Shown here: positions 11,311-20,033 of the stretch, piece by piece
Position numbering within the stretch: the stretch's first letter is position 1
Layout: each line of letters begins with the position of its first letter
The notes under the pieces: generated by a model
Databases searched by the model: none
What the model was told of the DNA's origin: nothing
What the model saw: only the letters and a program-made list of their open reading frames with translations
Assembly (NCBI GenBank): GCA_001805645.1
Contig: MHGQ01000014.1
Coordinates: 49,325-105,449, forward strand
Direction: 5' to 3'
Length of the DNA: 56,125 nt
Source: Omnitrophica WOR_2 bacterium RIFCSPHIGHO2_02_FULL_50_17
Lineage (GTDB): Bacteria > Omnitrophota > Gorgyraeia > Zapsychrales > Zapsychraceae
Program-made: the position numbers and the translations under genes

Positions 11311-11349
11311 AGTTCGATCCTAAGCTTATCGAAGGGCTTTAGGATAACT
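11311..11349. repeat. short dispersed-type palindrome related to TTCGA...CCTAAGCTTATCGAAGG
   Basis: AGTTCGATCCTAAGCTTATCGAAGGGCTTTAGGATAACT. Arms TCCTAAGC/GCTTTAGGA are near complements; it looks like a degraded CCTGAGCTTGTCGAAGG-type repeat. Confidence 0.5.
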
Positions 11350-11381
11350 CTGCATCAATGTTCAGGATTAAAAATCTCAAA

Positions 11382-11454
11382 GCGGCGGATGGGGTTCGAA
11401 CCCACGACATCCACCTTGGCAAGGTGGCATTCTAGCCAACTGAATTACCGCCGC
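11382..11454 (-). tRNA. tRNA-Gly (GCC)
   Basis: Minus strand GCGGCGGTAATTCAGTTGGCTAGAATGCCACCTTGCCAAGGTGGATGTCGTGGGTTCGAACCCCATCCGCCGC. Complete cloverleaf, anticodon GCC. Confidence 0.95.
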
Positions 11455-11580
11455 ATCAGTTACGGAGTATTTTCTTCGATCCCTCGTGGTGAATCATGGA
11501 TGTAAACCACTCAGGTCTCGCTCTCTAAAGTCCCGACACCAAGCGAAGTTCAAACACAAAAATTTTTGAACGAAGCCTGG

Positions 11581-11662
11581 TGGGCGAGAGAGGGGTCGAA
11601 CCTCCACCCCTTTCGGGACAGGATCCTAAGTCCTGCGCGTCTGCCAGTTCCGCCACTCGCCC
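11581..11662 (-). tRNA. tRNA-Leu (TAG)
   Basis: Minus strand GGGCGAGTGGCGGAACTGGCAGACGCGCAGGACTTAGGATCCTGTCCCGAAAGGGGTGGAGGTTCGACCCCTCTCTCGCCCA. Long variable arm, anticodon TAG. Confidence 0.94.
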
Positions 11663-11774
11663 GCGATGGGACGCTGTCCGCCCAATTCCTCTCTCTTTTT
11701 AAAAATCCTTCAGGCTGCCACGAGGTTTAACCCCGAAGGCAGAACCCCACGGACACTTTAGGAAATCTTATAAT

Positions 11775-11850
11775 TGGTGACCCACCCGCGACTCGAACGC
11801 GGCACACCTGCCTTAAAAGGGCAGTGCTCTACCAGATGAGCTAGTGGGTC
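11775..11850 (-). tRNA. tRNA-Lys (TTT), CCA encoded
   Basis: Minus strand GACCCACTAGCTCATCTGGTAGAGCACTGCCCTTTTAAGGCAGGTGTGCCGCGTTCGAGTCGCGGGTGGGTCACCA. Confidence 0.95.
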
Positions 11851-11895
11851 GTTTTTATTTTTCAGAAAATTTTAAAAGAACAGGGCGGATCACGC

Positions 11896-12459
11896 CTACG
11901 CCGTCAAGGCCTTATTTTTTTCTTCTAGGATTTTGTCAATTTCCCTGATGTATCTATCCGTCAGCTTTTGTATCTCATCCTGCGATTTAAAACTTTCGTC
12001 CTCAGAGATTGTCTTCTCGTTCTGCATCTTCTTTATTTTCTCATTGGCATCGCGTCTTATCGTCCGCAATGACACCCGCGCCTTTTCCGCCATATCCTTG
12101 ACAACCTTTTTAAGTTCTTGTCTGCGCTCCTCAGAAAGAGCTGGGATGTTTAAACGGACAATCTTACCATCATTGGAAGGCAGCGCTCCCAGGCTGGAGT
12201 TGGAAATCGCCTTCTCCAGCTCAGGAATCACGCTGACATCCCACGGCTGAATGAGAACGGTGCGGGGATCCGGGATGCTGATCGAGGCCAACTGCTTGAC
12301 GAGAGTAAGCGTCCCGAAATAATCCACATGCAGCCCCTCAATGAGACCAGGATGGGCGCGGCCGGTACGCACCTCACTGAATTCCCTCTGGGCAGATTCA
12401 ATCGATTTCTTCATTTTGGTTTCTGTGTCATGTAACAATTCCCTGTTTGCCATTTTCAT
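11896..12459 (-). CDS. frr: ribosome recycling factor
   Basis: SAQREFSEVRTGRAHPGLIEGLHVDYFG, IQPWDVSVIPELEKAI, LSEERRQELKKVVK. Confidence 0.95.
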   Translation of the reverse strand: MKMANRELLHDTETKMKKSIESAQREFSEVRTGRAHPGLIEGLHVDYFGTLTLVKQLASISIPDPRTVLIQPWDVSVIPELEKAISNSSLGALPSNDGKIVRLNIPALSEERRQELKKVVKDMAEKARVSLRTIRRDANEKIKKMQNEKTISEDESFKSQDEIQKLTDRYIREIDKILEEKNKALTA

Positions 12460-12467
12460 GCCCCCGT

Positions 12468-13190
12468 TTATTGGACGACTGTCCCGATTTTCTCCCCTAA
12501 AACAACCCTTTTAATATTTCCATCCTCAAGAAGGTTGAAGACAACAATGGGCAGATTATGATCCATGCACATACTGATGGCCGTCGCATCCATGACCTTA
12601 AGCTTTCTCTTAAGGACATCGATAAATTTCAACTTTTTGTACTTCTTGGCCGATTGTTCCTGAACAGGATCTGCCGAATACACGCCGTCGACCTTGGTCG
12701 CTTTCAAGATCACCTCAGCGTTGATCTCCTTGGCGCGCAGGGCCGCAGCCGTATCCGTCGTAAAATACGGATTCCCCGTCCCTGCCACAAAAATAACCAC
12801 ACGGTTTTTCTCAAGATGCCGCATGGCCCGACGGCGGATGTAAGGTTCGGCAATGGCCGCCATCTGGATGGCAGTCATAACTCTGGTCGGGATACTGATC
12901 TGTTCGAGGGCGTTCTGGAGGGCAAGACCGTTGAGGACCGTGGCCAGCATCCCCATATAATCCGCAACGGACTGATCCAGGCCAAATCGTTTGGACTCGA
13001 CATGCCCTCGGAAGATATTACCACCCCCGACCACAATGGCCACCTCCACACCGAGGTCGCACACTTCTTTGATCTGGGCGGCAAATGAGGCGCATGTCTC
13101 AGCATCAATGCCGTGCTGCTTTCCTCCCAACAAGGCCTCACCGCTTAATTTAAGGAGGACCCTTTTATAGATGGGCTTTTTTTTAATCAA
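12468..13190 (-). CDS. pyrH: UMP kinase, probable TTG start
   Basis: [58 protein letters not shown]. The ORF-track start at 13259 lies inside tsf; an in-frame TTG at 13190 sits next to the tsf stop. Confidence 0.92.
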   Translation of the reverse strand: MIKKKPIYKRVLLKLSGEALLGGKQHGIDAETCASFAAQIKEVCDLGVEVAIVVGGGNIFRGHVESKRFGLDQSVADYMGMLATVLNGLALQNALEQISIPTRVMTAIQMAAIAEPYIRRRAMRHLEKNRVVIFVAGTGNPYFTTDTAAALRAKEINAEVILKATKVDGVYSADPVQEQSAKKYKKLKFIDVLKRKLKVMDATAISMCMDHNLPIVVFNLLEDGNIKRVVLGEKIGTVVQ

Positions 13191-13713
13191 TTTCGCTGAC
13201 CTTGTATCTGACAAAACGGCCAATAAATATATTTTCGCCGATGCTGGCAATAAGGGCATTCAGGCAATCGTGAACAGTTCTCTGCTGATCTTTCACAAAG
13301 GGCTGATCGAGAAGACAAACAGCCTTGACAAAGGCTTCAGGATCCGGCTGCTCCTTTAAAATCTCAACGGGGATATCTTCTCTCTTTATATATTTAGGAC
13401 TAATGGCCGCGATATGCATGGCAATATCTTTGGTGAATTGACAGAATTTGTCGCTTCTGGCCACAAAATCTGTCTCGCAATTAACCTCAAGCAAAACCCC
13501 GATTTTGTTGCCAAGATGAACATAAGATTCGACACGGCCCTCTTTGGCGACGCGGTTCCCCTTCTTAACGGCCAATTCAAGACCTCTTTTTCGCAGGACA
13601 TCCTTGGCCATATCGATATTCCCCTTGGCCTCCTCCAATGCCTTTTTGCATTCAATGACCCCGCAGGAGGTCATCTCACGCAATTCTCTAATCATTTCCA
13701 CGGTGATTTCCAT
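13183..13713 (-). CDS. tsf: elongation factor Ts (short form)
   Basis: [58 protein letters not shown]. 176 aa. Confidence 0.94.
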   Translation of the reverse strand: MEITVEMIRELREMTSCGVIECKKALEEAKGNIDMAKDVLRKRGLELAVKKGNRVAKEGRVESYVHLGNKIGVLLEVNCETDFVARSDKFCQFTKDIAMHIAAISPKYIKREDIPVEILKEQPDPEAFVKAVCLLDQPFVKDQQRTVHDCLNALIASIGENIFIGRFVRYKVSEID

Positions 13714-13767
13714 ATCAAATCCTTTCCAAGGTCGAAGAGTGCATAGTTTATTCTTTTGAATACCTCG

Positions 13768-13885
13768 CCCCCCATTGATGGGACGGGGTTACCACGTAAA
13801 GTGGCTTTACGCCACTCCCCCAAGGAATGGAGCCTAACGCGAATACCCCGATGGCTTGCTTGCCCGTCTGGCAGGCGGGCATCGG
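13768..13885. repeat. multi-hairpin spacer between rpsB and tsf
   Basis: Contains CCCATtgATGGG, CGTAAAGtggCTTTACG, GTGGCtttacGCCAC, and CCGAT...GCCCGTCTGGCAGGCGGGCATCGG. Confidence 0.7.
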
Positions 13886-13900
13886 AGAGTGTGGAAAGCT

Positions 13901-14701
13901 TCATTTCTGGACAGTTGAGGCGGTTGTTGAAGATTCCTCAGGGGCGGCCGGCGCGGCCTCTGTCAGCACAGATTCTGTCTTTTCCGTCTTCTTCTTGATG
14001 GCCTCGCTGGTCAAGTATTCTTTTCTACCTTCAACGATACTCTCGGCAATCAACGAGGCAATAAAATGGATCGATTTGAGGGCGTCGTCATTGCCGGGAA
14101 TAGGGTAATCCACGACTTCCGGATCGCAGTTTGTATCCACAATCGCTATGATGGGAATTTTGAGTTTCCGGGCTTCCCGCACGGCAATCTCCTCCCTCTT
14201 GGGATCGACAATAATTATGACATCGGGAGGCTGGATCATCTCACGAATACCGCTCAAGTTACGCACCAATTTTTCTCTCTCCTTGGTAAGACGAGCGGTT
14301 TCTTTTTTCTTTAAATTCTCCCAAACAGAGGCGTCTTCGCTCATGCGCTCAATTTCCTTAAGGCGGCTGATGGACTTCTTGATGGTCTGGAAATTGGTCA
14401 AAAGCCCGCCTAACCAGCGGTTATTGACATAAAACATCTCTGTTTTCTTGGCCTGCTCCTCAACCGTCGTTTGAGCCTGTTTTTTTGTCCCGACAAAGAG
14501 CGCCCTGCCGCCTTTAGAGGCGACATCGCGCGCAAAATCCCTGGCGCGGTTAAGACATTCAACGGTTTTCTCGAGATCGATGATATAGATGCCGCTTCTT
14601 TGCCCAAAGATATATTTCTTCATCTTGGGACACCAGCGTTTCGTTTGATGACCAAAATGCACACCGGCTTCCAGCAATTTCTTAATCAGATCTTCAACCA
14701 T
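13901..14701 (-). CDS. rpsB: 30S ribosomal protein S2
   Basis: LLEAGVHFGHQTKRWCPKMKKYIFGQRSGIYIIDLEKTVE, NNRWLGGLLTNFQTIKKSI, NDDALKSIHFIASLIAES. Confidence 0.96.
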   Translation of the reverse strand: MVEDLIKKLLEAGVHFGHQTKRWCPKMKKYIFGQRSGIYIIDLEKTVECLNRARDFARDVASKGGRALFVGTKKQAQTTVEEQAKKTEMFYVNNRWLGGLLTNFQTIKKSISRLKEIERMSEDASVWENLKKKETARLTKEREKLVRNLSGIREMIQPPDVIIIVDPKREEIAVREARKLKIPIIAIVDTNCDPEVVDYPIPGNDDALKSIHFIASLIAESIVEGRKEYLTSEAIKKKTEKTESVLTEAAPAAPEESSTTASTVQK

Positions 14702-14950
14702 CCTGCCTCCATTGTTTGTGGTTCAATATTATACTTCATTAATCTTAAAGCAGCACCAATGAGGTACCCTCAAATAACGTTGGCGCCGTCAATGTCCCTA
14801 CCCTTCGCAGAGGACAAGACATTCACGGAATAACTCCGCATAATATTGTTGTTAATATATTGAATTTAACCCGAATTTTGCGTGATAGTATACCCAATAA
14901 TACCCTTCTTTGCAACTATTTCTTTGCAACCTGGCCAACCCATCGTCCTT

Positions 14951-16744
14951 TTATGTCTTAAACTGCATCGTATGCAATTTCTCATAGAGAGGGCACGTCT
15001 TTAAAAGCTCCTCATGGCGCCCCATGCCGACAATCCGGCCTGCCTCCAGAACCACAATTTTGTCCGCCTTCTTCACGGTAGATAACCGATGGGCAATGGC
15101 CACGACGGTGCGGCCCTGCATGAGTTTATCAAGGGCATCCTGAACGAATTTTTCCGATTCGGAGTCCAGTTGCGAGGTGGCCTCATCCAGAATCAAAATC
15201 GGAGGGTTTTTCAGGATAGCGCGGGCAATGGCGAGACGCTGTTTTTCCCCGCCGGAGAGACGAAAACCGCGATCCCCGATGAGGGTGTCATACCCTAACG
15301 GCATCTTCTCGATAAAGGGGTGCGCAAATGCCCTTTCAGCGGCTTCCCGGATTTCCCCAAGAGCGGCCTCGTGGCAGCCGTAGGCAATATTCGCCTTAAC
15401 GGTATCATTGAATAGAATGGTCTCCTGCAGAACGATACCGATTTGCTGCCGCAGCGACAGGAAAGTAACGCCGCGCAAATCGATCCCGTCGATTCTCACC
15501 GCTCCGCGGGCAGGATCATAGAAACGAGGAATTAAATTCGCGAGCGTGGTTTTTCCCGCGCCGGTCGGCCCGACGATAGCGACGATCTCGCCTTTTTTGA
15601 TCTCAAGATTGATATCGTTAAGGACGACACCTGCCTCCCCGCCATACTGAAAATCCACATGTTCAATTCTAACCGCCTCTTTCATCTCCCCCAGCGTGGC
15701 TGCTCCTGCTTTTTCCCTGACCGTGGGCTGGGCGTCCAATATATCATAAATGCGTTCATTAGCCGCCAGGGCCTGCTGAATAAGGGCATGGACATTGCCT
15801 ATTTTTTTGATGGGGCTGATCATCGACATGATGGAGCCGAAGAACAGGATAAAGACGCCGAAGGAAAGCCCTCCCTGCATCACGGTCTGTCCCATCCACA
15901 GGATAACGGCCACCCCGCAGACGGCCCCGAAAATTTCTGTTAAAGGGGCGATAGCCATAATCCGCTTAATCGACTTCATTCGCAACTTGTAATAATCGTG
16001 ATTTCTCTGCCGAAACCTGTTGATCTCGTATTGTTCCGTGCAAAATGCCTTCACCACCTTCACCCCGGAGATCGTCTCCAGCAGCAACGTGTTGATATCC
16101 GCCATTTTTTCCTGGGTCCCTTTAGAGATTTTGTGAAGACGCCTCCCGATAGAGGCCATAGGGATCCCAATCAGAGGAAAAACAACGAAGATAATAAAAG
16201 CCGCCTTAGGATAGATGGAAAAGGCGATCACGACAAACATGGCAATGACAAAAGTCTGACGAAAAAAATCCGTCAGGCCGTAGGAGACGGCATTCTCCAC
16301 CACATTGACGTCGTGGGTAATGCGCGAGATCAATTCCCCTGTCCGCTTGTAGCTGAAATAATCCAGAGACAACCCCTGAATCTTGGCATATAACTGGTAA
16401 CGAATATCCCGCATCACCCTTTGAGAGACATCGCTCATCAGGTATTGGTACCCAAAGACGAAAAGGTGTTTCACCACAAGAGCCGCAACGACAACGGCAG
16501 GGAACATCCAAAACAATGTCTGGGGATCGATAGCATTCAACTTCTCAATGACGTCCGTTACGAAGGCGGGGAGTTTGTTGGGAACAACAATTTTTTTATT
16601 ACTAAAAATGCGGTCGGTCATGGGCACAAGAAGGGACAGCTGGAATCCCTCAAACAGGCTGGCAATAAACATTGTGGCGACCGCCGCGATAAAAAGACGG
16701 CCATGCCCTTTAAGAAATTTTAGGAGTCTTAAGTAATCTTTCAT
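14951..16744 (-). CDS. ABC transporter, permease-ATPase fusion (MsbA-like lipid exporter)
   Basis: Six-TM N-terminal part, Walker A IVGPTGAGKTTLANLIPR, signature RLSGGEKQRLAIARAIL, Walker B ILILDEATSQLD. Confidence 0.9.
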   Translation of the reverse strand: MKDYLRLLKFLKGHGRLFIAAVATMFIASLFEGFQLSLLVPMTDRIFSNKKIVVPNKLPAFVTDVIEKLNAIDPQTLFWMFPAVVVAALVVKHLFVFGYQYLMSDVSQRVMRDIRYQLYAKIQGLSLDYFSYKRTGELISRITHDVNVVENAVSYGLTDFFRQTFVIAMFVVIAFSIYPKAAFIIFVVFPLIGIPMASIGRRLHKISKGTQEKMADINTLLLETISGVKVVKAFCTEQYEINRFRQRNHDYYKLRMKSIKRIMAIAPLTEIFGAVCGVAVILWMGQTVMQGGLSFGVFILFFGSIMSMISPIKKIGNVHALIQQALAANERIYDILDAQPTVREKAGAATLGEMKEAVRIEHVDFQYGGEAGVVLNDINLEIKKGEIVAIVGPTGAGKTTLANLIPRFYDPARGAVRIDGIDLRGVTFLSLRQQIGIVLQETILFNDTVKANIAYGCHEAALGEIREAAERAFAHPFIEKMPLGYDTLIGDRGFRLSGGEKQRLAIARAILKNPPILILDEATSQLDSESEKFVQDALDKLMQGRTVVAIAHRLSTVKKADKIVVLEAGRIVGMGRHEELLKTCPLYEKLHTMQFKT

Positions 16745-16833
16745 AACCTTTTCTATTATAATAGGTTACCACCCCAACGAAATGCGGGTGTTCCCAGAAA
16801 AAGTCGACATGAGTGGTGATATTACCATACCGA

Positions 16834-16862
16834 TTGACTTTTGTCGAGGCATTTGTTATGCT
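16834..16862 (+). promoter_or_regulatory. sigma70-like promoter for Gfo/Idh-lpxB
   Basis: TTGACT - 17 nt - TATGCT, 10 nt upstream of the preferred ATG at 16873. Confidence 0.5.
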
Positions 16863-16872
16863 GATATTCCTT

Positions 16873-17811
16873 ATGAGAAAAATTAAGGTTGCCATTGTCG
16901 GAATCGGCCATCTGGGTTCCAAACACCTTAAAGTCTATCACGAACTGAGAGATCGGGCGGAAATCATCGGCATCTGCGATATCAAGCGGGAACGCACCTT
17001 GAAGCTGGCCGATCACTACAAAGTCCCTTTCTGCGAAGATTACCGTAAACTGGCAGGGAAAATCGAGGCGGTCAATATCTGCGTCCCGACCGAGTCCCAT
17101 CACCCTATCGCCAAGTTTTTCCTGAACGCCCATATCCACACCTTTATCGAGAAGCCCATCACAACAACTGTTGAGCAGGCCGAGGAGCTCGACCAGCTTG
17201 CCCGAGAAAATCGATTGAAATTGCAGGTCGGCCATGTGGAACGTTTTAACGCCGGCTTTCAATCGATCAAACATTTTGCGTGCAATCCCCTTTTTATTGA
17301 GTGCCACCGTCTCAACCAGTTCCCTAACCGCTCCCTCGATATCGGCGTTGTCATGGACTTAATGATCCACGACATTGATATCGTCCTGGGGCTTGTCCAG
17401 TCCCCCCTTAAAGATATCCAGGCGACCGGCATCCCTGTCCTCACTCCCTTGGAGGACATTGCCAGCGTGCGCCTCACTTTTGAAAACGGCTGCGTGTGCA
17501 ATTTAACTGCCAGCCGCATCTCGGATGATGTGATGCGTAAAATCCGCCTCTTCCAGAAAGACGCCTACATTTCCCTCGACTACGTCAAACAGGAGGCTTA
17601 TATCTACAAAAAACATGAACAGCAGATCCTCAAACACAGCCTTCCTATCGAAAAAGAAGAACCTCTCAAAAAAGAGATCGAACACTTCCTCGAATGTATT
17701 CAGGAGGATAAGACCCCTCTCATCTCCGGGCACGAGGCCAAAGAGGCCCTGAGGGTGGCTTTGCAAATCACAGAAAAAATATGGGAGAGTCCAAGAAACA
17801 TCTTATTCTAG
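16873..17811 (+). CDS. Gfo/Idh/MocA family oxidoreductase (possible UDP-GlcNAc-type dehydrogenase)
   Basis: MRKIKVAIVGIGHLGSKHLKVYHEL, EKPITTTVEQAEEL, GHVERFN. Start trimmed from 16813. Confidence 0.85.
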   Translation: MRKIKVAIVGIGHLGSKHLKVYHELRDRAEIIGICDIKRERTLKLADHYKVPFCEDYRKLAGKIEAVNICVPTESHHPIAKFFLNAHIHTFIEKPITTTVEQAEELDQLARENRLKLQVGHVERFNAGFQSIKHFACNPLFIECHRLNQFPNRSLDIGVVMDLMIHDIDIVLGLVQSPLKDIQATGIPVLTPLEDIASVRLTFENGCVCNLTASRISDDVMRKIRLFQKDAYISLDYVKQEAYIYKKHEQQILKHSLPIEKEEPLKKEIEHFLECIQEDKTPLISGHEAKEALRVALQITEKIWESPRNILF

Positions 17812-18926
17812 TTGCCGGCGAGGCCTCCGGCGACATGCATGCGGCCCATCTGGTAAAGGAGCTGAAACACCTGGACCCCTCTCTTGCCTTTTCCGGACTT
17901 GGCGGCCCCCAAATGCAGGAAAACGGCGTTGAGATCTATAAAGATTTAACCCGTATGGCGGTCGTGGGATTTATCGAAGTGCTCCAACATTATCGGGAAA
18001 TCCGAGAGGCATTTCATTTGATCCTCACGAAGGCCTGTGAAATCATGCCTGCCGCCGTCATCCTTGTGGATTATCCCGGCTTCAACTTAGCTTTAGCCCG
18101 CGAGTTGAAAAAACGAAATATCAAGGTCATCTACTATATCAGCCCGCAGGTCTGGGCGTGGGGAGAAAAGCGGGTTTATAAAATTCAGCGATACGTCGAC
18201 AGGATGCTCGTCCTTTTTCAATTTGAGAAGGACTTCTATACCCGCTTCGGCATCCATGTCGATTTTGTCGGGCATCCCCTCCTAGATACCGTTCAGGTGA
18301 CCCAGTCTAAAGAGGCCTTCCTCCGAAGCCATGGGTTACAAACAGAGAAGCTGACCGTCGGCCTTCTGCCCGGCTCGCGCGAGAAAGAGGTGGAACACCT
18401 TCTTCCCGTCATGCTGGAGGCGGCCGATATCTTGGCAGGAAAATTCCCTCATATACAATTTCTTATCCTTAATGCCCCCACCATCAAAAAATCATTGATA
18501 GAAAAATTCTGCCGACGGTCTCCCTGCCGGCCCCTCATCATCGGGGGAGAGACGTATGACGGCATCCATGCCTGCGATGTCTGTATCGTGGCCTCAGGGA
18601 CCGCCACCCTCGAGACAGCTATTCTTAAAAAACCGATGGTGGTTGTTTACAAAACCTCTTTTCTGACGTGGCTTCTGGCCAAATGCCTTGTTAAGATCCC
18701 GGATATCGGGCTGGTCAATGTGGTGGCAGGGAAAAGGATTGTCCCGGAATGCGTGCAATTTCAGGCCACCGGCCCTAAAATTGCTGAAGAATTAGAGAAT
18801 ATTTTTACGAATGAGATTAGGATTGCGGAAATGAAAGCGGAATTTGATAAAGTGAAGAGCGTCCTGGGAAGCGGCGGCTCAAGCCGCAGGGCCGCTCACA
18901 AAATCATCGAGAGCGTTAGGACCTAA
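17781..18926 (+). CDS. lpxB: lipid-A-disaccharide synthase
   Basis: LILVAGEASGDMHAAHLVKEL, VLVDYPGFNLALARELKKRNIKVIYYISPQVWAWGEKR, GSREKEV, VASGTATLETAI. Confidence 0.95.
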   Translation: MGESKKHLILVAGEASGDMHAAHLVKELKHLDPSLAFSGLGGPQMQENGVEIYKDLTRMAVVGFIEVLQHYREIREAFHLILTKACEIMPAAVILVDYPGFNLALARELKKRNIKVIYYISPQVWAWGEKRVYKIQRYVDRMLVLFQFEKDFYTRFGIHVDFVGHPLLDTVQVTQSKEAFLRSHGLQTEKLTVGLLPGSREKEVEHLLPVMLEAADILAGKFPHIQFLILNAPTIKKSLIEKFCRRSPCRPLIIGGETYDGIHACDVCIVASGTATLETAILKKPMVVVYKTSFLTWLLAKCLVKIPDIGLVNVVAGKRIVPECVQFQATGPKIAEELENIFTNEIRIAEMKAEFDKVKSVLGSGGSSRRAAHKIIESVRT

Positions 18927-19201
18927 GTGTCCAATCCGTCTTCTGGTAGGTATAAAATCGGTTCCGTTATCGCACCCGCCTTCTTTTCCGCCTCTTTGAA
19001 GAGCTTGCTTTGGGAATACTTCATGGCGTTCTGGATGTCATCCCACTCCAACAGAAGCGTTATCTCGTTCGGGTCCTCGGTATTACGGAAAATCTTGCAG
19101 CTCCGTTCCCCGCTGGCCTTCCGGATGGCGTAGGCAGCATTAAAAATCTTCTTCCATGCCCGATAATCCTTGACTTTTTGCTGTACGATCATTAAAGGCA
19201 T
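18923..19201 (-). CDS. small ferredoxin-fold protein, antibiotic-biosynthesis-monooxygenase/cyclase-like
   Basis: MPLMIVQQKVKDYRAWKKIFNAAYAIRKASGERSCKIFRNTEDPNEITLLLEWDD. Pattern typical of ABM-like dimeric alpha/beta barrel proteins. Confidence 0.55.
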   Translation of the reverse strand: MPLMIVQQKVKDYRAWKKIFNAAYAIRKASGERSCKIFRNTEDPNEITLLLEWDDIQNAMKYSQSKLFKEAEKKAGAITEPILYLPEDGLDT

Positions 19202-19247
19202 TTCACTCCTCCTGTATTAAAATTCCCCTGAATACCTTAGCACACAT

Positions 19248-20033
19248 TTAAATATACTCAAAGACTTTTTGCGGCACCCATCCCATCTTGCCGTCTTCCC
19301 GCCTGATTTTCGCCCAAGCCTCTTGCGTTTTGAGAATCTTTATCTTTGTGCCGGCCTTCACAGAAAAGTACGTTGTCGCCTCATCTCTGGGCTCAAACTT
19401 GGCCTCGCTGTTTGCCACAGCAACAGCTGAATTCCGCCGGGATTCCATCTTAACAACAGAACCGAATAGATAGAAAATCAGGAAAACGGATAAAGCGCCT
19501 AGAATACTCCTTCTTATCCTCCGCGATCCCCTCAGGTAAAGAGAGGCCAAATGCACGACGGCGATAAGGAAACTTAACCCGGCGCTGATAAGAATCATCT
19601 CATCCAGAGTGTAAAAGAGAACATGACTCGCCATCATTTTTCGAAAAAAATTGAGTTCGCCTCTCCTCCGGTCGGCACCGGCCTGCGCCAGCGCATAATA
19701 ATAGTTGAAATTCAAGTCGCTGTCTCTGGGGATAAGACGCCGGGCGCGCTCATAATTCAGGATGGCCCGCCCGTAATCTTTCTTCCTGAAATAACTATTT
19801 CCTAAATTATAGTAAAGCGTGCCGCTTTCCCTTCCGCCCTTTAGGATTTCCTCATATTCTTTGATAGCCCGGTCGTAATCCCCCTCCTTGTAAGCCAGCC
19901 CCCCTGAGACAAATTGAGACATGGCCTCCTCAACGGAAATAAGGCTGCTCTCCGCCGCTGATAGAACCCCTCCCCCCGGCCCGAGGGGCACCGCTAGAAT
20001 AAACAGAAACAGCATCATTTTAAGCCATCTCAT
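19248..20033 (-). CDS. BatE-like protein: signal peptide, TPR, TM, SH3-type domain
   Basis: YKEGDYDRAIKEYEEILKGGRESGTLYYNLGNSYFRKKDYGRAILNYERARRLIPRDSDLNFN, then C-terminal VKAGTKIKILKTQEAWAKIRREDGKMGWVPQ. Confidence 0.8.
   Translation of the reverse strand: MRWLKMMLFLFILAVPLGPGGGVLSAAESSLISVEEAMSQFVSGGLAYKEGDYDRAIKEYEEILKGGRESGTLYYNLGNSYFRKKDYGRAILNYERARRLIPRDSDLNFNYYYALAQAGADRRRGELNFFRKMMASHVLFYTLDEMILISAGLSFLIAVVHLASLYLRGSRRIRRSILGALSVFLIFYLFGSVVKMESRRNSAVAVANSEAKFEPRDEATTYFSVKAGTKIKILKTQEAWAKIRREDGKMGWVPQKVFEYI

Noticed and set aside
12558-13088. 176-aa plus-strand ORF antisense to pyrH
   Set aside because: Shadow ORF over a strongly recognised UMP kinase.
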